Origin: MPNO01 sp965205995
GTDB lineage: Bacteria; Pseudomonadota; Alphaproteobacteria; MPNO01
Direction of reading: 5' to 3'
Assembly (NCBI GenBank): GCA_965205995.1
Contig: OZ242200.1
Coordinates: 2,542,001 to 2,606,000 of the forward strand
DNA length: 64,000 nt
The notes under the pieces were generated by a model. The model was not told where the DNA came from. It made no database searches and saw only the letters and a program-made list of their open reading frames with translations. Position numbers and translations under genes: made by a program. Shown in pieces: positions 28,739-37,166 of this stretch. Position 1 is the stretch's first letter. The number at the start of each line of letters is the position of its first letter.

Positions 28739-29614
28739 TCATTCGGCGCAGAAGACGAAGCGGGCGGCGCCGTTCCCGGCCCTGATCCGCCCCGCCGAGG
28801 CGCCGGGGAAATGCGCCGGCAGGATCACCGTGTCGGTGTCGGTGTAGCGCTCGACGAAGGCGGTCCGGGTGCGCAGCGATTCCGCGGAATCGCTGCAGAA
28901 TATGGTCGAGAGCTGGGGCTCGGGCACCTGGAGGGCGTGGTGCATGAGATCGCCGCAGAACACCGCGGTCTCGCCGCCGCGGGCGAGGTTGAGGCAGTTA
29001 TGGCCCGGCGTGTGGCCCGGCGTGGGCTCGATGGTGAGGCCGGTGTCGATCTCGAAATCCTTGTCGACCATGGTCGCCCTGCCGGCCTCGACGACGGGCA
29101 GCACGCTGTCGGCGAAGACCTGCCGCATGAAGTCGACCTCCCGGCTGGCGATCTCCCAGTGCCGGTATTCGACATCGCCGAACAGATAGGTCGCGTTGGG
29201 GAAGGTCGGCACCCAGCGACCGTCCTGCAATTTCGTGTTCCAGCCGACATGGTCGACATGGAGGTGGGTGCAGAACACGAAATCGATCTCCTCGGGCGTC
29301 GCCCCGGCGGCCTCGAGGTTGGCGAGCCAGGGCCATTTCTGGCGGTGCCAGTTGGGCCGGTCGGGGCGCTCCTTGTCCTCGCCGACGCAGGTGTCGATCA
29401 GGATCGTCGCGCGCCCGGTCCTGACCAGATAGCTCTGGAAGGCGAAGATCAGCATGCCGGTTTCGGGGACCATGCAGTCGGGCTCGAGCCAGTGGCGGTG
29501 GCGGGCGACGATCTCCGGCGTCGCGTCGGGATACATCTCCAGCGGGTCGCGATAGGGGCCGGTCCATTCGCCGACCGCCCAGATCCCGATATCGCCGCAA
29601 CGCCTTGGTTTCAT
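28739..29614 (-). CDS. Metallo-beta-lactamase-fold hydrolase
   Basis: 291 residues. The zinc motif HLHVDH is at residues 117-122 in FCTHLHVDHVGWN. A later histidine lies in TPGHTPGHNCL, followed by FCGDLMHHALQV with the bridging aspartate. The overall layout (RATILIDTCVGEDKERP, MRQVFADSVLPV) matches the lactonase/AHL-lactonase-like branch of MBL hydrolases. No signal peptide is present. It precedes nadX by 10 nt. It likely hydrolyses a lactone or ester; the substrate is unknown. Confidence 0.87.
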   Translation of the reverse strand: MKPRRCGDIGIWAVGEWTGPYRDPLEMYPDATPEIVARHRHWLEPDCMVPETGMLIFAFQSYLVRTGRATILIDTCVGEDKERPDRPNWHRQKWPWLANLEAAGATPEEIDFVFCTHLHVDHVGWNTKLQDGRWVPTFPNATYLFGDVEYRHWEIASREVDFMRQVFADSVLPVVEAGRATMVDKDFEIDTGLTIEPTPGHTPGHNCLNLARGGETAVFCGDLMHHALQVPEPQLSTIFCSDSAESLRTRTAFVERYTDTDTVILPAHFPGASAGRIRAGNGAARFVFCAE

Positions 29615-29736
29615 GTCCGTCTTCTCCCTCGTTGCCGGACCCTATCATGCGGGGGCGAGCGCATTTCAAGCTTTATTCGGCCGGGGCCAGCGCCTACGCT
29701 GCGGGCCGGTTTCCACCCACCACGGAAGGCATTCAG

Positions 29737-30165
29737 ATGGCACGGCTTACTCTCGAACAGGCGGCGACGATCGTCGACGTCTCGCTCGCGACCGGGCGCG
29801 AGCAGGGGATGAACCCGCTCACCGTCGCGGTGGTCGACGACGGCGGGCATCTCAAGGCGTTCAAGCGCGAGGACGGGCCGGGCGCGGCGCTGCGCCCGCA
29901 GGTCGCCACCGGCAAGGCGGCGGGCGCGGTCGGCATGGGCCGGTCGTCGCGCGCGCTCGGCGCGATGGCCGCCGAACGCCCGCATTTCATGAACGCCCTG
30001 GTCGGCGCCGCGCAGGGCAGGCTGATCCCGGTGCCGGGCGGCGTGCTGATCAAGGACGGCGACGAGATCGTCGGCGCGGTCGGGATCAGCGGCGATACCT
30101 CCGACAACGACGAGGCCGCCGCGGTCGCCGGCATCGAGGCGGCGGGCCTCAGCGCCGGGATCTAG
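29737..30165 (+). CDS. GlcG/HbpS family heme-binding-like protein (DUF336)
   Basis: 142 residues from the ATG at 29737, with GGAAGG upstream. The fold signature is clear: MNPLTVAVVDDGGHLKAFKRED, then ATGKAAGAVGMGRSSRAL and IPVPGGVLIKDGDEIVGAVGISG. Family members include GlcG of glycolate operons, HbpS haem-binding proteins and PduO C-terminal domains. There is no secretion signal, so it acts in the cytoplasm. It is divergent from the MBL-nadX pair and ends before a very strong hairpin. Specific function is unknown. Confidence 0.88.
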   Translation: MARLTLEQAATIVDVSLATGREQGMNPLTVAVVDDGGHLKAFKREDGPGAALRPQVATGKAAGAVGMGRSSRALGAMAAERPHFMNALVGAAQGRLIPVPGGVLIKDGDEIVGAVGISGDTSDNDEAAAVAGIEAAGLSAGI

Positions 30166-30178
30166 GGCGGCCCGCGAT

Positions 30179-30223
30179 TCACGAAATGATCCCGCCGGTC
30201 TCTCCGGCGGGATCATTTCGTGA
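30179..30223. terminator. Bidirectional terminator with a 20-bp perfect stem
   Basis: TCACGAAATGATCCCGCCGG pairs perfectly with CCGGCGGGATCATTTCGTGA around a 5-nt loop (TCTCT). It lies between the convergent GlcG-like and AA_synth genes. No classical T-run follows, but the stem is unusually long and perfect, so it may also act as a DNA palindrome. Confidence 0.75.
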
Positions 30224-30288
30224 TTATAGGAAATTTACACCAAATCCCGTCCCAAGTCAAGAAATTTATTCATATCAGGTAGGTTTTT

Positions 30289-30918
30289 TCAGCGCAGCCC
30301 GTCCTCGCCCTTGACGTCGGAATCCTTCAGCCCGCCGGCGCGGTCGTAGATCCGGGGCGCCGTCGCCATCGACTGGATCCAGACGATCTCGTTCGCCCGG
30401 GGCGCGTCGGGGATGGTGCATTCGATCGAATCGAAATGGCTCCGCACATAGGCCGCGTGGGCGTGCCCGATCGGCACGTCGACGGTGGCGCCGGGCCCGC
30501 CGACCTTCTTGGTGGACGGCACGATGGCGGCCGATTTATCCATCAGCTGGCGCATGCCGTAGCCGCCGGGCTCGTGCCAGAGGGCGGCGTGTTCGAGCTC
30601 GCCGTTCTCGCCCACCAGGGCCGACTTGCCGTAGGAGACGATCCTGTCGGCGCCGCCGAGCACGTCCATCAGCCGCTCCGCCATGGCGAGCCCGAGCGGC
30701 TTGAGCGCCGCCATCAGCGGCATCAGATCCTCGACATAGCGCCCGGCATAGGGGTTTGCGGTCACCGCGGCGATATAGGCCTTGAGCTGCGGCACCTCGG
30801 CGGGCGGGCCGAACTCGTGCAGCACCTCCTCGACATGGAAGACGAATTTCCGCACCTTCACCAGCGGCCCGAAATCGCCCGCCGCAGTTGTCTCGATAAC
30901 GGTCCTCGCATCGTCCAT
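30289..30918 (-). CDS. AA_synth family protein (PF06684-like)
   Basis: 209 residues from the ATG at 30918, preceded by GAGGAGAG. Segments typical of the family include VRKFVFHVEEVLHEFG, YAGRYVEDLMPLMAALKPLG and GKSALVGENGELEHAALWHEPGGYGMRQ. The name 'amino acid synthesis' is historical and the activity is unknown. It is the last gene of the operon molybdenum hydroxylase - 6-hydroxynicotinate reductase-like - UPF0280 - AA_synth. That placement suggests a late step in N-heterocycle breakdown, for instance a ring-opening or amide-hydrolysing reaction; this is inference. Confidence 0.82.
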   Translation of the reverse strand: MDDARTVIETTAAGDFGPLVKVRKFVFHVEEVLHEFGPPAEVPQLKAYIAAVTANPYAGRYVEDLMPLMAALKPLGLAMAERLMDVLGGADRIVSYGKSALVGENGELEHAALWHEPGGYGMRQLMDKSAAIVPSTKKVGGPGATVDVPIGHAHAAYVRSHFDSIECTIPDAPRANEIVWIQSMATAPRIYDRAGGLKDSDVKGEDGLR

Positions 30919-30928
30919 CTGTCTCTCC

Positions 30929-31762
30929 TCAGGGTTTGGCGAGCGCGCCGGCATCGCCGACCGCGCGATGGCGTGCGCGCAATACGACCATCGCGGCCGC
31001 GATGTGTCCAGCGCGCCGCATGGACCGGGCGGCTCGCGCGCCGCGGTCGAGCGCTTTGGCCACCGCCGCCGCCGGCAACTCGCCCACCGCGACGGTGACC
31101 GGGCGGTTGCCGAGATCCGAGTCGTCGTCGAGCTCGGAGGCCGGGCGCCGCCGGATGGCGGGATGATCGACCGTCACCTCGTTGGCGATCAGCGTCGCCG
31201 CGACATCGGCGGCGGCGGCATCGCCGGCCAGCACGGTCACCGAATCGGCGATGCCGAGGGACCGGCTGCGCCCGCGCCAGCCGCTGGTGGCGATGCCGCG
31301 CACCTTCATGGCGTGGGAGAGTTTCGCCGTCGCGTCGATGGCGGGCGCGTCGATCCGCGCGACGATGCCGAGGTCGAGCGCCGCTCCGGGGGCGAGATGG
31401 ATCGCGATGTCGCCGCCGTTATTGACGTAAGCCGTCTCCAGCGCCCGCCCGGCGGTGAGCGCCGCCAGCATCTCGTCGGCCACCGCGCCGGCGACCGCGG
31501 CCATCGGCGTGACGAACACCGCCCGGTGCGGCCAGCAGGCCGCCACCATGCGCCGCGCCACCCGGCCCGCCGGCTGGGGCCGCGCCTCCCCGAGCGGGGT
31601 TCGTAGCAGCGTCAATTCATCGACGAGCCGTTGCAGCACATCCTGGAAAGCCGCGCCGATCTGGCCATAGGCGGCTTCAATCTCGGCTCGCGCGCCGGAG
31701 GCGCCGACGACGAGGTCGATCGGCCCGTGCTGGAGGTGGAGCCTCCGCCCGTCGGGCAGCAG
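30929..31762 (-). CDS. UPF0280 family protein (ApbE-like fold)
   Basis: About 277 residues. The family start is LPDGRRLHLQHGPIDLVVGA, with later AYVNNGGDIAIHLAPGA, VRGIATSGWRGRSRSLGIADSVTVLA and ANEVTVDHPAIRR. UPF0280 proteins resemble the FAD:protein FMN transferase ApbE. The frame has no ATG, GTG or TTG near the expected N-terminus: the coordinate given uses a CTG at 31762, just after the stop of the upstream gene. Coupled re-initiation seems likely. The gene lies 10 nt before the AA_synth start. A flavin-maturation role for the upstream reductase is an attractive but untested idea. Confidence 0.8.
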   Translation of the reverse strand: MLPDGRRLHLQHGPIDLVVGASGARAEIEAAYGQIGAAFQDVLQRLVDELTLLRTPLGEARPQPAGRVARRMVAACWPHRAVFVTPMAAVAGAVADEMLAALTAGRALETAYVNNGGDIAIHLAPGAALDLGIVARIDAPAIDATAKLSHAMKVRGIATSGWRGRSRSLGIADSVTVLAGDAAAADVAATLIANEVTVDHPAIRRRPASELDDDSDLGNRPVTVAVGELPAAAVAKALDRGARAARSMRRAGHIAAAMVVLRARHRAVGDAGALAKP

Positions 31763-31769
31763 GCGGATG

Positions 31770-33236
31770 TCAGGTGCGTTCCGGAACGTCCTGCTCTTCC
31801 ATCGGCCAGGGGTTGGCCGGGCGCTGCGGCTCGGAGCGCACCGGCCCGCGCCCGATCGCGTCGTCGAGCGCCACGACCTCGTCGCCATAGCCGCCGAAAT
31901 CGAGGAATTCCTGGCGCGGCATGGTGAACTCGATGGGGGCGACGAGCGCCGGGGTCGGCACATAGCCGAAGGCGTTGTCGGGCATCACGGTCACGTCGAC
32001 CATCAGCGTGATCCCGCCGCCCGGCCAGACATAGACCGGCGCGCCGCCGCAGGTCACCCGGGTCGCGTGGCGCTTGACCGAACGGGTGAGGCGGACCGGG
32101 TTGACGGTGACGCCGGCCCGCAGCGAGCCGCCGGCCCCGCCCATGAACAGCACGCTGGAGAGCGCCGGCTCGCAGTTCTCGCCGATCCGGTCGACCACCA
32201 CCTGGAGATCGGCCGGCATCGAATCCCCGGCCGGGTTGAGCTCGTCGTCGAGCACGAAATAGGCCGCGTCCTCGCCGGTGGTCGAGACCATCAGCAGCTT
32301 GAGCCCGGGCCAGGCGGTCTTGCCGTCGATCCGCTCGATGATCTCCAGCGGATCGGTGATGTCGGTGCCGCCCCAGCCGCTGCCGTGGTCGGCGACCTGG
32401 AAATAGCGCCCCGGCGTCGAGCGGCGGCCGCGCACCCTTATGCCGGCCGCCGGCATGTCGAGGAACTTGCCCGACTGGTGCTCGGTGAGCACGCCGGTGA
32501 TGTGGTCGTCGACCACGATCACCTCGTCGACATGGCCGTGCCATTGCGGCGCGAAGATGCCGATGGTGGCCGAGCCGCAGCCGACCCGCATGCGCTCTTC
32601 CCGGGCGCCGTCGATGACCGGCGGCTGGCCCGCCTGGACGGTCAGCACGGCGCCGCCGTCGACGGTCATCTCGACCGGTTCCTTGTTGCACAGTTCGAGC
32701 ATCGCCTTGCAGGTGGCGTTGCCCTCCTTCTTGGACCCGCCGGTGAGGTGGCGGACGCCGCCGATGGCGAGCATCTGCGAGCCGTACTCGGCCGTGGTGA
32801 CATGGCCGATCTGCTCGCCGTCGACGCGCACCGCCGCCGGCTCCGGGCCGATATACCGGTCGGTGTCGATCTTCACCTTGACGCCGCAATAGCTGAACAC
32901 GCCCTCGGAGACCACGGTCACCATGTCGATCCCCCGATGCTCGGAGGAGACGATGAACGGCGCCGGCTTGTAGTCGGGGTAGGTGGTGGTCGCGCCGATG
33001 CCGGTGACGAAGACCGGCGCCTCGCGGTTGACCAGCGAGCCGTCCCAGCTTTCGGACGCTTCGAGGAAGGGGACCAGCTTGCCCGCCCCGTCCACCGCCT
33101 TCTGGGTCACCAGGAGCGGATCGACGCGGGTCAGCTTGCCGTCGAAATTGCCGTAGCGGTCGCAGGCGCCGGTCTTGCCCTGGCGGATCCGGCACAGCAC
33201 CGGACAGGCGTCGCAGGTGATGATCGCGTCGGTCAT
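31770..33236 (-). CDS. 6-hydroxynicotinate reductase-like iron-sulfur protein
   Basis: 488 residues. The N-terminal cysteine cluster C8-x2-C11-x3-C15-x9-C25 (CDACPVLCRIRQGKTGAC) should bind an iron-sulfur centre. Further conserved cysteines are in FSYCGVK, RVGCGSATIG and VTCGGAP. The body matches proteins annotated as 6-hydroxynicotinate reductase, known from Eubacterium barkeri, which reduces 6-hydroxynicotinate to 1,4,5,6-tetrahydro-6-oxonicotinate with ferredoxin. There is no signal peptide. It is 4 nt downstream of a molybdenum hydroxylase of the type that makes such hydroxylated rings, and close to a ferredoxin-reducing KorAB. The exact ring substrate here is inferred. Confidence 0.75.
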   Translation of the reverse strand: MTDAIITCDACPVLCRIRQGKTGACDRYGNFDGKLTRVDPLLVTQKAVDGAGKLVPFLEASESWDGSLVNREAPVFVTGIGATTTYPDYKPAPFIVSSEHRGIDMVTVVSEGVFSYCGVKVKIDTDRYIGPEPAAVRVDGEQIGHVTTAEYGSQMLAIGGVRHLTGGSKKEGNATCKAMLELCNKEPVEMTVDGGAVLTVQAGQPPVIDGAREERMRVGCGSATIGIFAPQWHGHVDEVIVVDDHITGVLTEHQSGKFLDMPAAGIRVRGRRSTPGRYFQVADHGSGWGGTDITDPLEIIERIDGKTAWPGLKLLMVSTTGEDAAYFVLDDELNPAGDSMPADLQVVVDRIGENCEPALSSVLFMGGAGGSLRAGVTVNPVRLTRSVKRHATRVTCGGAPVYVWPGGGITLMVDVTVMPDNAFGYVPTPALVAPIEFTMPRQEFLDFGGYGDEVVALDDAIGRGPVRSEPQRPANPWPMEEQDVPERT

Positions 33237-33240
33237 GGCC

Positions 33241-36006
33241 TCAGCCCTCCTGCCCGCCGTTCTGGGCGAGGATCGCCGCCCGCACCCGGTCCGGCGTCGC
33301 CGGCGCGCGGGTCAGCCGCACCCCGGTCGCGTGGTAAATTGCGCCGAAGATCGCGGGCGGCGTCGGGATCAGCGTCGGCTCGCCGATCCCCTTGGCGCCC
33401 CACGGCCCGGTCGGCTCGGGGTCCTCGATCACGACATAGTCGATCTCCGGCATGTCGCCCACGGTCGGGATCAAATAGTCGTGCAGATTCTCGGTCCGGC
33501 CGGGGACGTATTCCTCCATCAGCGCGAGGCCGAGCCCCTGGGCGACGCCGCCGTCGATCTGTCCCTCGACCTGCTGCGGGTTGAGCGACTTGCCGACATC
33601 GTGGGCGGCGACCATGCGCCGCACCTTGACCGTGCCGAGCGCCACGTCGACCTCGATTTCGGCCATGTGGGCGGCGAAGGCGTAGGTCGCGTAGGGCGTC
33701 CCCTGGCCGAACTCGTCGAGCGGCACGGTCGGGGGATCGAAAAACCCCTCGCCGACCAGCACGTCGCTGTCCCGTGTCAGGGGGAGCGCCGCGAGGTCGA
33801 TTTCGCGCACCGCCTCGCCGTCGCGCACGGCCAGGCTGCCCGCGCCGAACTCGATCGCCGCGTCGTCGCCGGCATTGGAAAGGCGCAGGATCTGGCGCCG
33901 CAGATCCTCGCCCGCGAACTTGGCGGCATTGCCGGAGATATAGGCCTGGCGCGAGGCCGAGGTCTTGCCGGCATCGGCGGTGAGGTCGGTGTCGCCCCAG
34001 ACCAGGTTGACCTTCGACATCGCGATCCCGAGCCCGTCGGCGGCGCATTGCACCATCGTCGTGTTGGTGCCCTGGCCGATATCCTGGGCGCCGGAATAGA
34101 GCGTGACCTCGCCGGCGCGCGACAGCCCGACATGCATGGTCGACGGGTTGGACATCGAGGTATTGCCGCAGCCGTACCACATGCAGCCGATTCCGACGCC
34201 GCGCCGGAGCACGCCCGAGGACTGCGCGTTGAACGCCTCGGCCTCTTCCCGCGCGACCTTCCAGTGCGGGCGCAGCCCCTCCAGGCAGGCGGCGAGCCCG
34301 GCGCTCGCCTCAAGCACCTGGCCGGTCGCCGTCTCGTCGCCGACGCGAATCGCGTTGATGTGGCGGAACTCCAGCGGGTCGATGCCGCAGCGCTCGGCCA
34401 TCATGTCCATCAGCATGTCGTGCAGCAGCGCCGATTGCGGCACGCCGAAACCGCGAAACGCGCCCGCCGGCGGCTCGTTGGTATAGAGGCCGGCCGAGGT
34501 CGCGAGCACGTTGGGCACGCAATAGGGGCCGGTGGCGTGCACCGGGACCCGGTCCTTCACCGTGAGGCCGAACGAGACATAGGCGCCGGTGTTGAAATCG
34601 CCGTGGAACTTGAAGGCAGTGAGCTTGCCGTCTTTGGTGCAGCCATAGGTGCCCGCCGTCCTCGACGGGTGGCGCTTGGTGGTGGACGCCATCGACTCGA
34701 TCCGGTTGAACACCGTGCGGACCGGCCGGTCGAGGTTCCACGCCGCGACCGCCAGCAGCACCTGGAGCCCACCGTCGATCTTGCCGCCGAAGCCGCCGCC
34801 GCAGGCGCAGGGCAGGACGTGGACCGCGTCGTTGGCGAGGCCCAGCACGTTGGCGATCTCGTCCCGGTCCATATGCGGCGCCTGGGTGGTGGCGGCGATC
34901 TCCAGCCGGTCGCCGATGCGCCGCGCCCAGCCGGCCTCGGGCTCGATATAGGCGTGCTCGACGAAGGCGGTCTCGAAGCTGCCCTCGACGACGATGTCCG
35001 AACCGGCGAGCGCGGCCTCGGCCTCGCCCTTCTTCACGAAGCCGCGCCCCATGACGTTGTCTTCCGCTCCGGCATGGACGATCGGCGCGCCCTCGGCCAG
35101 CGCGCCCTCGATCCCGTGGGCGTGGGGGCGGATCTCGTAGCGGATCGGCACGTCTTCGTCGCGGATCCCGTGCACCGATTCGTAGTCGCCGACCAGCGCC
35201 AGCACCGGCTCGCCGCGATGCTTGACCTCGCCGTCGGCGAAGACCGGCTGGTCCTTGATATGGGGATAGACGCCGAAAGCATTGAGCGCGGGCACGTCCG
35301 CCGGCCCGATCGCCCGGACGAGGCCGGGATGGGCGTCGAACAGGGGTTGCAGGTCGCCGATCGTGAAGGTGGCGCTCCAATGCGGCGAGCGCACCGCGCG
35401 CATCCAGTACGAGTCCTCCGGCGCGCCGTCGGCGCCGAAGATCTCGCTGCCGTCGACCTTGCGCCTGCCGTCGGTCTTGGGCACCCGCGCGCCGACCGCC
35501 TCGCCGGGTCCCGGATCGTCGAGCTCGATGCCGTTGGGCTCGATCGCATGGCGCACCGCCGAGAGGATCTTCTTGTAGCCGGTGCAGCGGCAGAGCACGC
35601 CGCCCAGCGCGTCCTCGATCGCCGCGTCGTCGGGGTCCGTCCGCCGGCCGAGCAGATCGGCGGCCGCCATCAGCATGCCGGGCGTACAGATCCCGCACTG
35701 CGCCGCGCCGTGCATGTGGAAGGCGTCCTGGAGCGCCGCCAGGCGTCCGCCCGCCGCCGCCAGCCCCTCGACGGTCAGCACCTCCCGCCCCTCGATTTGG
35801 GCGACCGGCGTCATGCAGGAGCAGACCTGGCGGCCGTCCAGCAGCACCGTGCAGGCGCCGCAATCGCCGGCATCGCAGCCGACCTTGGTCCCGGTCATCG
35901 AGAGCTCTTCCCGCAGCACATGGGAGAGGCGACGGATCGGGTCGGTGCGGATTTCGGCGGGGCTGCCGTTGAGGGTGAAGGAAACCGTCGATTGCGTGGC
36001 CATCAT
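33241..36006 (-). CDS. Molybdenum hydroxylase, fused [2Fe-2S] and molybdopterin subunits
   Basis: 921 residues (or 920 from the second ATG). Residues 1 to about 160 are the two-domain iron-sulfur part: plant-type cysteines in GCDAGDCGACTVLLDG at 44-52 with C64, then CGICTPGM and CRCTGY. The remainder is the xanthine-dehydrogenase-type large subunit: GGGFGGK, GAFRGFG, SGAQDIGQGTNT, and GAKGIGEP with the catalytic glutamate. The family hydroxylates N-heterocycles using water, for example nicotinate to 6-hydroxynicotinate. In many relatives these two parts are separate genes. The start overlaps the FAD-subunit stop (ATGA). No Mo-cofactor maturation factor (XdhC type) is seen nearby. Confidence 0.9.
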   Translation of the reverse strand: MMATQSTVSFTLNGSPAEIRTDPIRRLSHVLREELSMTGTKVGCDAGDCGACTVLLDGRQVCSCMTPVAQIEGREVLTVEGLAAAGGRLAALQDAFHMHGAAQCGICTPGMLMAAADLLGRRTDPDDAAIEDALGGVLCRCTGYKKILSAVRHAIEPNGIELDDPGPGEAVGARVPKTDGRRKVDGSEIFGADGAPEDSYWMRAVRSPHWSATFTIGDLQPLFDAHPGLVRAIGPADVPALNAFGVYPHIKDQPVFADGEVKHRGEPVLALVGDYESVHGIRDEDVPIRYEIRPHAHGIEGALAEGAPIVHAGAEDNVMGRGFVKKGEAEAALAGSDIVVEGSFETAFVEHAYIEPEAGWARRIGDRLEIAATTQAPHMDRDEIANVLGLANDAVHVLPCACGGGFGGKIDGGLQVLLAVAAWNLDRPVRTVFNRIESMASTTKRHPSRTAGTYGCTKDGKLTAFKFHGDFNTGAYVSFGLTVKDRVPVHATGPYCVPNVLATSAGLYTNEPPAGAFRGFGVPQSALLHDMLMDMMAERCGIDPLEFRHINAIRVGDETATGQVLEASAGLAACLEGLRPHWKVAREEAEAFNAQSSGVLRRGVGIGCMWYGCGNTSMSNPSTMHVGLSRAGEVTLYSGAQDIGQGTNTTMVQCAADGLGIAMSKVNLVWGDTDLTADAGKTSASRQAYISGNAAKFAGEDLRRQILRLSNAGDDAAIEFGAGSLAVRDGEAVREIDLAALPLTRDSDVLVGEGFFDPPTVPLDEFGQGTPYATYAFAAHMAEIEVDVALGTVKVRRMVAAHDVGKSLNPQQVEGQIDGGVAQGLGLALMEEYVPGRTENLHDYLIPTVGDMPEIDYVVIEDPEPTGPWGAKGIGEPTLIPTPPAIFGAIYHATGVRLTRAPATPDRVRAAILAQNGGQEG

Positions 36007-36842
36007 GCGCTCCCGAGCTCAGCCAGGGTCCGGCGCACCAGGGTCAGCGCCGCGTCCATTCGGTATTCGCCGGTGCCGCGAACGTCGTCGATCGGCGACA
36101 GCACCGCCAGATGGTCCTCGGTGACCCAGTCCTGCAGCCGGTCATCGATCGCCAGGCCGGCAAGCTCGTCCTCCAGCGCGCGGAGACGGCGGGCGACCGC
36201 CGAGCACGAACCGACGGCGAGCCGGATCGAGCCCACGCCGCCGTCGGCGGCGGGTTCCAGCACGCCCGCGGTCATCACGATCGAAATGACCAGGTAATGC
36301 CGCGCGCCGAGCTTGAGGAAGCTGCCGGTCGCGCCCTCGGCCGGCTTGGGGACCGTAAGGCCGGTCACGATCTCGTCGCGTGCGCGCACGGTCTCGCGGT
36401 TGCCGGTGATGAATTCGCCGATCGGCACCGAGCGGGCGGCATCGCGGGAGGCAAGCTCGACCGCGGCGTCGAGGGCGAGCAGGTTGGGCACGCCGTCGGC
36501 GGCGGGCGAAGCGTTGCACACATTGCCGACGATTGTGCCCGCGTTCTGCACCTGGACCCCGCCGACTTCGCGGGCCGCGCGCTTGAGCCCGTCGAAGGCC
36601 GGAGGCAGCGACGCCTCGATCACCTGGGTCCAGGTGACCAGCGCGCCGAGCCGGTAGCGGTCGCCGAGATCCTCTATCGCCCGCAGCGATTCGATGCCGG
36701 TCACGTCCAGCACGTCGTCGTCGAGCGGTTTGCCGACGCGGGCGGGGTAATAGTCGGTGCCGCCGGCGACGATGGTGCGCGGCGCCTCGGCGATCGCCGC
36801 GAGAGCCGTTTCAATATCCTTCGGTCTCAGATAGCCTGCCAT
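36003..36842 (-). CDS. Molybdenum hydroxylase FAD-binding subunit (CoxM/XdhB-like)
   Basis: 279 residues from the ATG at 36842. The FAD-binding signatures are clear: TIVAGGTDYYPARVGKP, then GGVQVQNAGTIVGNVCNASPAADGVP and LGARHYLVISIV. It passes electrons from the iron-sulfur clusters to NAD or another acceptor. It is the first gene of the operon. The longer frame starting further upstream would read across the operator-like site at 36917 and is rejected. The conserved GTIVGN loop binds the FAD pyrophosphate. Confidence 0.9.
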   Translation of the reverse strand: MAGYLRPKDIETALAAIAEAPRTIVAGGTDYYPARVGKPLDDDVLDVTGIESLRAIEDLGDRYRLGALVTWTQVIEASLPPAFDGLKRAAREVGGVQVQNAGTIVGNVCNASPAADGVPNLLALDAAVELASRDAARSVPIGEFITGNRETVRARDEIVTGLTVPKPAEGATGSFLKLGARHYLVISIVMTAGVLEPAADGGVGSIRLAVGSCSAVARRLRALEDELAGLAIDDRLQDWVTEDHLAVLSPIDDVRGTGEYRMDAALTLVRRTLAELGSA

Positions 36843-37166
36843 CGTCCGGGCGGTTCCCCACGTCAGGTTCCAGAATTCGTCAGCTTGGCCGTTCGGGAGA
36901 TTGTCCCGTGAAAGTTGTTCGTGTACAAACAAAATTAAGTGCATTCGGCTTTGATGTGTCAAGCGAACCGCCGTACCCCGGGACGGACCCCGGGCGGCGC
37001 GGTCGCGGGCCCCGACGAATGGTTTGGGGCGCGGCAAATCGGCCATCGCAGGCTAGGCCGGTCCCGGGCGCGGGACGGTGCCGGGCATTACTTGACTTTT
37101 GCGGCACGGGGTTCATGACTCCCAGCGGCACACGGCAGCCACAAACCAGCACTGACGGGTGAACCA
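36843..37166. other. Divergent promoter region between the molybdenum hydroxylase operon and korA
   Basis: 324 nt without a gene. It contains an AT-rich patch near 36910-36950 and the MarR-type inverted repeat at 36917-36930. The korA-proximal part is GC-rich, and no clear second operator was found there. Confidence 0.6.
36917..36930. promoter_or_regulatory. Putative MarR operator upstream of the molybdenum hydroxylase operon
   Basis: GTTCGTGTACAAAC: two 6-bp arms (one mismatch) around a 2-nt centre, about 75 nt upstream of the first gene. It matches, at 13 of 14 positions, the reverse complement of the inverted repeat upstream of the marR gene at 43550-43563. It is therefore the likely binding site of that regulator. 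Confidence 0.72.

Noticed and set aside
33175..36297. 1040-codon plus-strand frame opposite the molybdenum hydroxylase
   Set aside because: Antisense shadow with Arg/His/Asp-rich low-complexity sequence, whereas the opposite strand carries all Mo-enzyme motifs.
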